From Lingula anatina (lineage: Eukaryota; Brachiopoda; Lingulata; Lingulida; Lingulidae), in NCBI RefSeq assembly GCF_001039355.2, contig NW_019773881.1:207904-248906 (forward strand): a stretch of 41,003 bases of DNA, given 5' to 3'. The translations under genes were made by a program, and so were the position numbers. Shown piece by piece: positions 1 to 10,984 of this stretch. The number at the start of each line of letters is the position of its first letter. The first letter of the stretch is position 1. Under the pieces are notes generated by a model, which saw nothing but the letters and a program-made list of their open reading frames with translations, did no database searches and was not told the origin of the DNA.

Positions 1-515
1 TTAAGGGGCCCGCACACGGTGAGCATTTGGTGCGCGCCACTTGCGCTGCGCAAAATGCTCACGCTCCTCAGCTCCCCGCAAACGCTGCGCTCTTTGCTCA
101 GCAAAGGTGCCTCCCGACCCGCCCCTATCAGACTACCATAAACTGTGGGATCATGTGATTAAGGAAACATTACATATTTCTTTTTTTTCTGAAAGTAATG
201 GCAAATGGTGACCACGTTATCAATCAGACTAACTATAACTGTGTACATTTTTGTTTACTTCGCTGGGGGCTGCCATTTTTCTTTGTTTCCGGCTATCGGC
301 ACATGTGCATTGTTGGCATGGCATGAGCAATCGGCACTTGCACCCCGCACACGCTGAGACATTTGCCTCAAGAGACCAAAAAAATCAAACACGTGAGAAA
401 TTTTGCTCAGCCGCGCGAGAGGCAAAAATCTCACCAAAATACCCCCGCACACGATGAGAAAACGGCGTAGCGCAAGTGGAGCGCACCAAATGCTCACCGT
501 GTGCGGGCCCCTTAA
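1..515. mobile_element. 515-bp MITE with TTAA target duplication
   Basis: TTAA sits at 1-4 and again at 512-515. Between them lie terminal inverted repeats of about 45 bp (5-50 and 466-511) with only two or three mismatches; they begin GGGGCCCGCACACGGTGAGC. The core CCGCACACGNTGAG recurs inside the element (about 344-357 and 446-458), as expected of subterminal transposase-binding repeats. No transposase is encoded. A TTAA target site is known for piggyBac and Kolobok families; which one applies here is not visible. Confidence 0.8.
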
Positions 516-539
516 CCTACATATCAAAAACAAACAAAA

Positions 540-960
540 ACAAGGCAGCAAAGCTGTCAAATGTACAGACAAAAAACATAAAAAAAAGATGCAAAATAGG
601 TCATTTTGTCAATTTTGATGCAATAATATATGCTTATTATAGCACAGTCAGTCAAAGCTGATTTATAATCATGCACAACAGGTAACATGGTCCCTAACAG
701 ATGCAGACCCAGAGATATTTTCTGACAGTATTCCAAAGTATCTTTATAGATTCATCCTCCATTCTGATGGTCTTCCAACAGAAACCGGTTAATATAAACT
801 TTAAAATCTGACTGTCTTCCAGGAGACCAAGAAGATGGTCTCAATCCATCCCTTGAATAAGATTACAGTTTCAGGACCATGAGTCTCAGAGTTAAAATTC
901 ACATGATGAAAGTCCCAATATATGAAAAAAGATGACAGTGCATGAAATAATATTGCAGCA
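540..960 (+). repeat. Single diverged repeat module, interrupted by a 160-bp repeat
   Basis: The stretch from GGCAGCAAAGCTGTCAAATG (about 544) to about 690, continued at 853-950, matches the modules at 1735-1990 and the inverted copy at 5885-6190. The 160-bp repeat at 690-852 interrupts it, because the other module copies lack that segment. No coding potential is seen. Confidence 0.6.
690..852 (+). repeat. 160-bp dispersed repeat, left copy
   Basis: This copy matches the reverse complement of 11169-11335 over its whole length. It is rich in the motif GACTGTCTTCC/GGAAGACTGTCAG in both orientations, so it can fold on itself. Shared landmarks are AGAGATATTTTCTGACAGT at one end and a block reading GGATTGAG on the opposite strand at the other end. 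It looks like a small non-autonomous element. Confidence 0.65.
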
Positions 961-1032
961 TGTTTAAAGACATAAATACCAATACAACTGCTTATGTGGA
1001 AATACTGAAAATGTGCAGAGCCTCAGGTGGAT

Positions 1033-1401
1033 CAGGGCGTAGCCTGAGAAAAATGCCGGGGGGGGCAGTAAGCGGACACGAGGGGGCGAAGCCCCCGAGG
1101 GGGTAGGGTGTTGGAGGGGTTGTCCCCCTCCTACGGTGTGGAAAATTTTTAAAAACTGTATGTATAATACTGCATTCTGGTGCATTGGCATGAACTGAGT
1201 AGGCTAAAAACAGTACACCTTTGTAAACAGATTGTTGAATGATTGTCTAGTGGCCATGAGTGCATTTTCTCAAAGAATTTACATCAACTTTGCAATTATT
1301 TTCTACCTTTGCGATTATTATTATTATTATTATTTTTTTTTTTTTGCACCTCAAATCCCAGGGGGGCAGCTGGCCCCCTGCCCCCCGGAGGCTAGGCCCT
1401 G
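1033..1401. mobile_element. CAGGGC-ended MITE with TGGAT flanks
   Basis: The left end reads CAGGGCGTAGCC (from 1033) and the right end, read inward on the minus strand, CAGGGCCTAGCC (1401-1390). TGGAT flanks both sides (1028-1032 and 1402-1406). The left part holds a GC-rich hairpin, GGGGGCGAAGCCCCC (about 1084-1098), and the right part a TTA run followed by a T run (about 1316-1345). CAGGG ends suggest a hAT-like origin, although hAT elements normally make 8-bp duplications. Confidence 0.6.
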
Positions 1402-1734
1402 TGGATGGGAATTAAAAATCACATCTTAAAAATGCCAGTGTTGGAGAAAAAATTAAAAAGAAAACAACAAAAAATATAATTCCAATGAAGCTGCTATTCA
1501 TTGCTTCCTCATTATGGATGATATGTTATCTGGCAGAGAGCTTAACCTTTGGGAGTTTACAGGGAAATATCAACAAGGGTGCTTTATGAAATTTCATTTA
1601 ATGGGCTTAATTTAATTGCTTAATTAGGCAAATGAGTTTATAGCACTAAAATTAGCCTAGTAAATACCCAAGGGGAATTTACAGACTGACCACACAAATT
1701 TGTCTATCCAAGGTCTTCAGGCCCATAAGTCACA

Positions 1735-2945
1735 CCTTAAGAAAAGCAGAAAAAAATAATGCACACAATAAAACAGGAGACTGCCAACTCTGATGCAATA
1801 ACGCAATATGTTTAACTGTACAGTCAACATCAAATTTTAATTATGCACAACTGGTAACACTGATTAAAGTAAAAGCATAAGGCTCCAGGCCCATCAGAGT
1901 TCAAGATTACATTTAGAAAGTGCCAGAATGAGAAAAATGAAAATTTCACAAAAAATTCATGAATTTAATTAAAATGATAACACAATTGAGCTGGCTTTCT
2001 TATTTGAACTGCCTGCCAATCCTAAAAATCATACTTGTAAGTTAAAAATAATAATAAGTATTCTATTCATATTGTTTGAAGTAGCAGTGCAAAAAGATTT
2101 TAGTCAATTTTGATGTAACATTTCATAAAAAATTACAGAATAATTATTACCAATTTTTGAATATTGACTATAAATAGCATGGACATGTAGAAAATTTGAT
2201 TACCATTCAGCTTCATGTCAATGGGAGCCGCGAGTCCCACAATGAATATGCCAAAGAGATAATAATTATTTCACTAAAATGTATAACTTCCAGAAAAAGA
2301 AGTCAATTAGACTGCTTTTCCAACTTAGGCTGCATTTTAGTCCTGGGTTTCTTTTATGAAAGTTTGACAGTCATAAGTAACAAGGTTTTCCCATAATGGT
2401 CATCATGGCAGCAGCACCAAAAATTGTGTTTTCTTCTATTTTGATGCAACATTACATAATGCTTAACGGCATAATGACCATCAATTTTTAATAATAAAAT
2501 ATAAGTATCATGGATTTTCAGAAAATGTGACTAGCATGGCTCTTCAAGCCTGTGGAGGTTCTAAGTCACACCTTGAAAATGCCAATAAATGAAAAATTAA
2601 ATTTTCACAAAAAAAAAAAAAAATTCTTTAATTGCCAGAAAAATTTACCAAACAGATTGCATTGCCTACTGGAGCTGTATTTTAGTCCCATGTTTCTTTC
2701 CTGTAAGTTTGAGAACAGCAAGTGACATGATTTTCCTAAAATGGTCTTCATGGAAGCAGTGCCATAAATGGGGGTTTCTTCAAATTTTGATGCAACATTA
2801 CATAATGTTTAGCAGCATAATGACCATCAAATTTACATAATAAAATATTAGTAACATGGACATTCAGAAAACGTGACAAGCAAAGGTCTACAGTCCCATG
2901 GAACTTCAAAGTCACACCTTGAAAATTACAAAATGTAAACAAGAC
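1735..2945 (+). repeat. Array of diverged ~320-350 bp modules
   Basis: The landmark TTGATGCAAC/TAAC, or a close variant, recurs near 1791, 2109, 2441 and 2787. The units at 2441 and 2787 also share TTTAGYAGCATAATGACCATC-like sequence, a TTTTAGTCC block and AAGTCACACCTTGAAAAT. Units are clearly diverged, so this is an old array. No open reading frame of interest lies in it. From 2946 to about 3310 the DNA is AT-rich with nothing I can name. Confidence 0.65.
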
Positions 2946-3310
2946 AGCACTGTTCTGTTATGGGTTTATTTCCATTTTTAACATAAAATAAACATTTTAT
3001 TGCCATTTTTATATGACCAACTGAGAAAATTGATGAGATGGGGAAAGTATCAATAGAACAGTGTAAAATGTCCAATTTCCTCCATTCTGAGATTCTGAAC
3101 ATAGTGGATGATTGTATCTGACAAACTGCAATGATATGAGTTTATTTTCATTTTTGACACTTTCTTACACAATACATAATAACAAGTTTACCATCATTTT
3201 TACATAATCAAATAACAATGTTGTAAAGATGCAGGAAATATCAAACAAACACTTTTATCTTATTAGTTCAATAATGAGACTGTTAACATGCCTAAGAATT
3301 GAATCTGAGG

Positions 3311-3866
3311 AAATGTGAAAAAAAACAGTATAACTTCTAAAATAATGGCCCAATTATGCTGATTTTCGAACTCAACCTGCATTTTAGCAGGATTGACAAC
3401 TCATGTGAGTATAATGACAATTGGCCAATCTGTTTTTCATATATTGTGTTATCAGTGTTGCATATATATTGAAAAAAGTGAAAAACAGCATAACTTCCCT
3501 AAAAATGACCCGATCATGCTGAATTTCGAACTTGACCTGCGTATTATGAATATTCATCAGTTTTATAAGTTTCAAGCCAAAAAGTAAAATGGTTTTCCAC
3601 TTATCGTGTTATCAGTGCTGCATATATGCTGAAAAAAGTGAAAAAACAGCATAACTTCCCTAAAAATTGCCCGATCATGCTGATTTTCGAACTTGACCTG
3701 CGGATTATGAATATTCATCAGTTCTGTAAATTTGAATACAAAATGTAAAACGGTATTCCACTTATCGTGTTATCACTGAGTGCACGGCGACGGCGACAGC
3801 CACGGCGACGGCGACGACAGACGCAGGTGACGGCTATATGTACAGACACATCTGTGTCTGTACATA
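3311..3866 (+). repeat. Three ~161-bp tandem repeats, GC-rich tract and hairpin
   Basis: Three units begin near 3316, 3476 and 3638, each with GTGAAAAA(A)CAGYATAACTTC, then a TCATGCTGATTTTCGAAC-like block, and end with a TGTGTTATCA(G)TG(C)TGCATATAT-like block. The third unit runs into a tract of CGGCGACGG repeats (3784-3832) and then a perfect hairpin (3837-3866). A short tandem array followed by a GC-rich end and a palindrome resembles Helentron/pearl-type elements of invertebrates; that assignment is inference. Confidence 0.7.
3837..3866. other. Perfect 14-bp-stem hairpin
   Basis: TATGTACAGACACA, a 2-nt TC spacer and its exact reverse complement. It lies directly after the GC-rich tract that closes the 161-bp array. 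TGTACAGAC also occurs in the 540 and 6150 modules. Confidence 0.85.
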
Positions 3867-3869
3867 AAA

Positions 3870-5393
3870 ATTGCAACAGCCTGGATATATATGTGAAGCA
3901 TAATGATAATACTAAGAAATGGGAATCAACATTTTAGAAAGTTTTTCTCATGATTAAATAAAAATATAAAATAAAAAATAAGTTCTATTGAAAACATCAT
4001 TTCAACAAGTATTTCATATAGCAAGAGATATTTGGTGCAGTTGTATCAGTTTTGTAGGCGACACTGATGTTTGTTTAATTTAGACTTGAAATGGCAATCA
4101 GCATACATGTATATTGTACAATGCTAAATATCTGCTTGGCCCAAACATTTGTTGAGTTGGTTTAATAACAAGTTTATTTTTGTTTCCATTTGATGGTGTT
4201 TGCATCATAATGTGGTGAAATGTATCATCATACATGTATTATGTATCACTATTATGATTATTACATGAAGTTTTTTTCTTTAGTTAATAACTTATCAACC
4301 TACAAATACATATGCCATTGTACTGAATCTGCCTGGCTTATAGACTGTTCAGAATAAATTTTATCAACATCCATATTTTTTTTTAAATTTGGAGAAGACC
4401 AAGTACATTTGGAGCAGGCGGCTGTTTCACAATCAGGGTGAACAATTAAATGTGGTTAATGTTACAAGTGTCTGATAAATTAACAATTTATGATTAGAGA
4501 TTGCTGACAGACTGATATCAAAGACAATAAAAAAAGAATTATAATAATCGGACTACAATTTACAAAAATATGGCCAATTATGTGTANAGAGTGAAGCATT
4601 AAAAATCTTCACACATTTCCATAAAGTTGATTAAAAGAATAATTAAAATTTGGTATACTCCTACAGATGATGATATTTTATTCAAATTTATTTTATTCAT
4701 ATTTCTTTTTTCGAAAATGATATGATAAGTAATTAGTGAGTGGTCAGTACAGCATTCTGAGCAAACTATGAAATCCAGGGAATAGCAGCATGGGCTGAAA
4801 AATAGTTAAGCCTGAGCAATTTTGATTAGAGATTAAGTTGCACCAAAGGTTAGGCTTGATAAAGAATTTTTAATGAACGGATAGGAAGCAGGTTGGCAGT
4901 TTACTGGAAACTTACTGGGAAAAGGATTAAAGTGAATACTTGGAAATGCACTGTTTACATTTGAATTGTATCCTGTTGGTTCAGTTTATACTGTAACCCT
5001 GGTGTGTTAAAAGGAAAAAATAACCTTTTTTGATAGCAAAGATATAGGTAGTCACCCTTAGCAAAATATCAGGACTACTGCAAATTTGCAGCAAATTTGC
5101 AGCAATTTTGCTACAAACTGCAATTCCTTCTTGGAAATTTGAAGCAAATTTGCAACAATATGGCTGCAAATTAGCAGCAATAAAATTTTTCTTGCAAACT
5201 CCTGTAGACTTTTAGATTGCAGCAGTATTGCTGCCAACTTTTCCATTTTGCTTAGGGCATTCCTCCTGAACTGGACTGCTAATATCCTGTCGATGTTACA
5301 TAAACTGAAATGTTTTTCTTTTGCACAACTTCACATTCATATTTCAAGACCTTAATTTTTACACTATAAAAAATTGTTACAATTATAAGCTCT

Positions 5394-5459
<66 letters not shown>

Positions 5460-5880
5460 TGATATCTGAAGTGATGAAACAAGCTTGTAGCACATCACGT
5501 GTGGTGTAGCACAGACCATGGCTTTCTAGGTACAAATGTATCAGCTTTAAGCTAATTAGTCTACTTTCAGAATAATAGTAAAAAGAACTGTATGAAAGTA
5601 ACTGTATTTTCTAAAAAGTTATGGAAATGTGAATGAAGTAAATAGGTATAGGGTGGCAGAGGATGAGACATATATGGAGGATGGGACTTGGTAACTTACA
5701 ACATTACAGCATATTCAAAATGATATTGACAATACTGCTGTGAAAGCAATATTTCCAAACCCTTTTTATGTCAGACACATCCTACTTTGTGCACTGCCAC
5801 CACAAGGATTATGAAAAGAAATTTGTGTTACTTATTAATTTTTTTAGCTGACAAGAATGATTCTTAGGATTGAAATATAG
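3870..5880. other. AT-rich non-coding stretch
   Basis: No exon or recognisable protein was found. It contains the single-N contig gap at 4587, a cluster of short GCAAATTTGC/GCAGCAA motifs at 5080-5230, and an (AT)n microsatellite at about 5397-5456. Confidence 0.5.
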
Positions 5881-5884
5881 CTCA

Positions 5885-6190
5885 AATTAGAAAACTAGCA
5901 ATATTGGATTATCATTTTTTATTGAATTTATGCATTTTTTTGTGAAATTTTCATTTTTCTCATTCTGGCATTTTCTAAGTGTGAACTTGAACTCTCATGG
6001 GCCTGAAGCCTTGTGCTTCTACTTTCGTCGGTATTACCTGTTGTGCATAATTAAAATTTGATGTTGACTTTGCAGTTAGGTATAATTTATTATTGCATCA
6101 GAATTGACAGTATCATATCTTGTGCATTATTTTCTGCTTTTTGTCTGTACATTTGACAGCTTTGCTGCCTTGCAAATGTTTTATCTCTGT
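5885..6190 (-). repeat. Inverted copy of the 1735-1990 module
   Basis: Read on the minus strand this matches 1735-1990 closely. Landmarks are GCAGCAAAGCTGTCAAATG, AATTTTAATTATGCACAAC and GCCAGAATGAGAAAAATGAA. It also matches 540-690. It ends about 120 bp before the left terminus of the hAT element. Together with the upstream modules it forms an inverted pair spaced by roughly 4 kb. Confidence 0.7.
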
Positions 6191-6313
6191 TTTTATTGAA
6201 TGCTGTTTGTACAAAAAAGATGAAAGTATCATTTTGATAAGAAAAAAATTTTTGTGAGGTGCTGACATCATTTTGAGATTGTCACTTTCATCGTTTTGAC
6301 AAGAAAATGATGT

Positions 6314-6510
6314 CAGGGGTCAAAATGTTTAGAAAATCATACTTTCCCTGCCGGGAAAGTCACTTTGTATATTACTTTCCCTGCAAGAAAGTAGCTTTCC
6401 CTGACAACCAAATCATGAAAACCAATTTCCCTGATATTAAATTACATAATTTTTCATATGATGATGATATATCAAGGAAAGAACATATTTTAGAGAAATG
6501 TATGTTTATT
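6314..6510 (+). repeat. Left terminal and subterminal repeats of the hAT element
   Basis: After the 16-bp terminal motif, TTTCCCTG or its complement occurs at least four times (about 6350-6445), including TTTCCCTGCCGGGAAAG. This mirrors the right end in inverted orientation, although less GC-rich. Confidence 0.65.
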
Positions 6511-6648
6511 GATATGAAATAAACGAACATGACGTCCATATATATATATATAGTGTTTGTGGCAATAACTGGGTATATTTTTAAACATTAATAATAATGT
6601 GACTGAAATCTACCAAATACACATACTCACGAAAAAAAAAACCTGTGA

Positions 6649-6891
6649 CAGATCAAGAACTTGTCTACTACTCCACACGTCTTGAAAAAACGTAACATGC
6701 TTAATGAAGGGTCTACTGTACCTAATCATCATCATCACCATCAGACTCGGTATCTTGGTCAGTCTCACTNCAGATCAAGAACTTGTCTACTACTCCACAC
6801 GTCTTGAAAAAACGTAACATGCTTAATGAAGGGTCTACTGTACCTAATCATCATCATCACCATCAGACTCGGTATCTTGGTCAGTCTCACT
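6649..6891. other. 121-bp unmerged contig overlap at N (6770)
   Basis: 6649-6769 is repeated identically as 6771-6891 with one N between. The repeated piece is the last part of the transposase gene, with its Asp-rich tail and stop. The left copy follows an A run (6631-6640). This is best read as two overlapping contig ends that were not merged, not as a biological duplication. Confidence 0.85.
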
Positions 6892-9800
6892 GTCACTAAT
6901 ATCTGAACTTATCAGAGCTTTCTGTGGTACTTGAACAATCTTTCTGGCATATTTCTTTGGGTCCAGGACTCTCCTGCCATCTGCTAACCACTTTCCATAG
7001 GCAGAATCTGGTACAAACTTGTCCAATTTTACTTTACTTAACTTAACTGTCATGAGATTTGACAAAGAAGATGGTGTAAGTGAAGCTCTCCAATCAGTTT
7101 TTATCCGTTTCATTAGAGAAAAGCCCCTTTCTGCATCTGCAGTGCTGACTGGCAACACCATTACAATGGCCAAGAGGGCACAAATATTGGGGTATATGTC
7201 TTTGTGCACAGTCAACATTCTAGTAAGAAAAGAAACTGTATCCTGGCCCTTTTCGTGGAGCTCTAGCACAGATTTTTTGAACTGCGGCCATTCAACCTGG
7301 CACATGCTTGTTTTAAATCCTGCGTTGTCTAGTGTCCTCCTAAAATGTTCCGAAAGCTTTTCAATTTTTTCATCTCCATACTCCTCAAATTTGACACTAT
7401 TTTTGGATGGCCATTTACTAACATTAAACACTTGTACATTCTCACACACAGAATCCTGGTCCCTCAATACATCTCCAAACCGCTCTTCAATTGTACTTAT
7501 GCTGTCCTTCAAAAACTGGGTTAAATCATTCACAATGGCACCCTTACATTTCTCAATATTTTCTCCTCTACCAAGTCGTACAGTTTCACCTTTGAATTCA
7601 AATTCTTCAAGGTCTATAGTTTTGGCTGATTCCTCAACCTTTTCCTCTATGTTGAACCTTTTCAGCAATCTGAGTGTTGCCTTAATTCTGCTTTGAGCAC
7701 AGGACATTATGTATGAGGATTCCTGCAAGGCCAAGCTGATTGACTGAAGGATTTCAAGTATCTCCTGCACAACAGGAAGGGCAATCACAATCTTCAAGTT
7801 TGTCAAGGTATTGTTTATCTTTTTGGCTTTTCCCAATATCTCAGCTCTTTTACTTCCAATACCTTCCACTATCTGGGTAGTGTGCACAACCAGTGGCTTC
7901 CATAACTTTTTCAAGACAGTTACAGCTCTTGATCTGTGGGATATCCACCTTGTTCCCATTACATTCTCTGGACTGTTGAAAGCAATGTTGTGTGTGCTGC
8001 AGGTAGTTTTCAGAGCTTCCTTCTGCACAGATGATGATTTGTAGAGCTTGTAGATAAGCTGACACAAGTCGGAAAACTCTTGCACAACAGAACTTTTCTT
8101 CCCTCCATCTCTGATAGCCAACTCAAACCTATGGGCCAGGCAGTGTATGCCAACTGTCTCGGGCATCAATTCACAAAATCTGCGGTACACACCATTTCTA
8201 ACTCCAAAATTTACACTTGCCCCATCAGCCACAAATGCTATAAGGCCTTTCAAATCATCTACACCTACATAGTTCTTGATACTGTCACACAAATGGTCAA
8301 AAATATGTTCAGCATCTGGTTTCTCTACACTGGAGATACAAAGAAACACAGTTCTTGGTTGGTTTTCATCAGTAAGATATCGAACATAGACAATTTCTTC
8401 CTCTAGGGAAGCACTGTCAGTACACCCATCACACAGTATTGAAAAAAAGAAACCTTTTCTAATATTTGTGGCAAGATTGTCTCTTATATCCTTTGCAATA
8501 TACTTGATGAACTCAGCACATGATTTATCTGATGAGAAACGTGTGGTCAGATTTTTTGATGCACCAACTCTCTCCAAAAGTTCTAATTCCCCAGAGAAGG
8601 AGGTGTAAGGTTGGTTACAAATAGCTACTTTGAATGCAGTAATAAATTTTGCATGCATCAACTCTGTTTCAGATTCTTCTATCTTCATAAAACTTTTTTG
8701 TAAAGGTTTTCTTTCTGGTGGAGTCATTTGAGATAAAGCTGCTGCTGTACAACGTTGTGGAGATCACTTTCCTGATGACCCAAGATGACTGGCAGTTTGA
8801 AAGTCCTGCACCCCTCAATAAATGCTATGCTGTGTGGACCCAATTTACCTATCTTCTTGTGGTTTGAAACACAGTACGAGCACCATATTTTGTCATCATC
8901 ATTCATAAGCCAGGGTCTGCCGATTTTCCAAGATTCTTGAAATGTTCTGGAGCGTTTTTCTTTCTCGTATCTAACTTCCTTTACAGAAAGTTTACCTTTA
9001 CTTGGCCTTCCTCGCCTTTGTTGATTGCTGAATGATGACGAAGGTTGTACTGTAAGAACAAAAATTGAATAATGTATTCTTTTAAATGGAGAATAAAACA
9101 CCTAAATTACTACATTTATCAGGCAGTGTGTGTGTGTGTGAGAGAGAGAGTGTTTCTGTCTATAAATAGTTGTTTGTGTGCATGTGCGTGTATATGTTAA
9201 AGGCCCTGATCAAATCTAGTCCTATGCATAAAAAGCTCAGATGTATTTTACAAATCACAGGTAATGAAATACAAGTGTCTCTCATTTGCCACACCTGTAA
9301 GTATCATAATATGTGCCTTGATCTAAGACATCCCTTGCACATGCCATACAAACAAACTGGCAGCTTGGCCAATTAACTTGGTCAATTAACTTGCCCATTA
9401 TCCAGTAATTAATGCAAAGACACCATAAAGAATGGGCCCAGCCAGGGCGTAATAAACATGGGGTCTGGGCTTTTTATGCATGGGACTAGATTTGGTCTGG
9501 GCCTTTGACATACATACATATATATATATATTTATATGATCTCTCACAATACAAGTTGTCTGTTTCAAATTCTTTTTTTTTTTTTTTTTAAGCTTTAAAA
9601 ATTTTTTTAATTTTTTACCATTTTGCTCCAGAACTTCATCAGATTCAGTAAAACTGTCACTGTCTAAATTTTCCATTGGTTCATCTTCTTTGGCAGCTAA
9701 AAAGTATTAATGGTTGATTGTGATTTTATTGTAATTATATACAGATACAGAAAAATTACTGGAAAGTGTTGACGAGAACAGTAATGTGAATATTTAATCA

Positions 9801-10497
9801 TAAAACAATAAAAATAAGGGAGACTCTGGACATATCAATTATCATGAAACCATGGTCAAGCAAATAAAATAATTGGACCTATTTTAAGTGTGCACAGTGA
9901 TTAATTTCATTCAAAACTTGGGACATTACTTACTAGTTTGGCAATTTTATACAAATTAGAAAAGGAGAAGTTGAAGAAGTGCAGTGGAATTTCAATGTTA
10001 AAAACACCCCTTTTTCAGATGTAAAGGGAATAAAGATCTCAGGTCCTTAATTTTAAGGCTAGAATAACCCATGATATCTATAAAACGTTTGTCGGTCAGA
10101 TAGGAGTTCATTGAAAAACAAACCAATCACTTCACAAACAGACTAATTTAGTCTAAATAGAGGCTCTTCAGAAAAACCGAAAATTGGAGGATAAGAAAAA
10201 AATTCAGTCTGTGAAATGGCCGATTTGTTTTTCAATACATCATGTCACCAACAAAGAGAATTAGGTAGGGCAATTTTTATGTTTACCACGTAACAGGAAA
10301 GTAATAACGTCATGTATAGTTCATTAGATACGAAACTTGTTAGGCATTGTTCACGACGTACCTGCATCGTGGCCATGTGCGCCCGCTTCACCCTCAGTTC
10401 TTGTGTCCTCAAGTTCTTGTTTAGCGAGTTTTCTCGTTTCTTCCATGCTTTCATCTTTGCTTTTTCGCTTGGAGAAACCAAACTTAAAGAGAGACAT
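6844..10497 (-). CDS. hAT-family transposase / ZNF862-like protein, 4 exons
   Basis: The exons, in transcript order, are 10497-10362 (starts MSLFKFGFSKRKSKD), 9696-9619 (acidic), 9049 to about 8745, and the main 3' reading frame to the TAG at 6844. Intron phases agree at both splice junctions. Exon 3 has a basic stretch (QQRRGRPSKGK) and a BED/TTF-like zinc finger with C-x2-C (WCSYC) and H-x5-H (HQESDLH). The 627-codon 3' part carries hAT signatures: CDGCTD, ADGAS, HCLAHRFE, GTRWISHR and the C-terminal dimerisation block with STADAERGFSLMKR, then an acidic tail. The zinc-finger frame and the main frame are offset by one base near 8740-8750, in a CAG run, so one frameshift (mutation or read error) separates the parts. 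The expected full protein is about 800 residues. It would act in the nucleus to cut and join transposon ends; a domesticated role cannot be excluded. Confidence 0.88.
9195..9510. mobile_element. 316-bp MITE nested in a transposase intron
   Basis: Inverted ends of about 45 bp: the left begins TGTTAAAGGCCCTGATCAAA and the right, on the other strand, TGTCAAAGGCCCAGACCAAA. They share CAAATCTAGTCC and ATGCATAAAAAGC. TA flanks both ends (9193-9194 and 9511-9512), consistent with a TA target site. It sits in the intron between exons 2 and 3 of the hAT gene, so it inserted after the hAT element formed. Confidence 0.75.
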
Positions 10498-10984
10498 TTT
10501 CAGAACACCAAACGTGAGCCCGTCTTTAGCGCGCAACCTTGCTTCAGCTGATCGTGCATGGAGAGATGAATGATACTAGTTCCCCGTACTACGCTGCATG
10601 GTGCGTGCCGTTGTGTATGATTGGGCGCTGCGTCTAGCGTTGTTCCCGCACATTATTTTGTTCTCACAAGCTTCGTATGTTTGTACCTGTCTATTTTATA
10701 CCCGCTAACTGCGCAGGCTTGTTTCTTTCTATGTCAAACATTGTGTAAATTGGAAAGGGAACGAGTCAGATATTCTAGCAGACATCCACAAAGCGGCATT
10801 GTGGGATACTACTGTAAGTGAACGATTTTGATTGACAACTCTCATGAAATTCAAAAGGAGGCCCCGTTATAAATTCAAGCTAGTCACGTGAGTGCGTCCT
10901 TAGTTTCAGAGTATGTGCAGTACTACCGTAAAGCTTCTTTGCGTTGTAGAAAATGGTTAAATAAATGTATTAGTACAACTTAGT
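10498..10984 (-). promoter_or_regulatory. Probable 5' flank/promoter of the transposase gene
   Basis: The region upstream of the ATG at 10497 is richer in CG dinucleotides than its surroundings (notably 10520-10640) and lies inside the transposon right end. I infer that the promoter is here; no defined TATA box or initiator was identified. A 66-codon plus-strand frame at 10621 shows no recognisable features. Confidence 0.3.

Noticed and set aside
7019-7696. 225-codon plus-strand frame inside the transposase
   Set aside because: It is the antisense shadow of the hAT domain frame, with no domain of its own.
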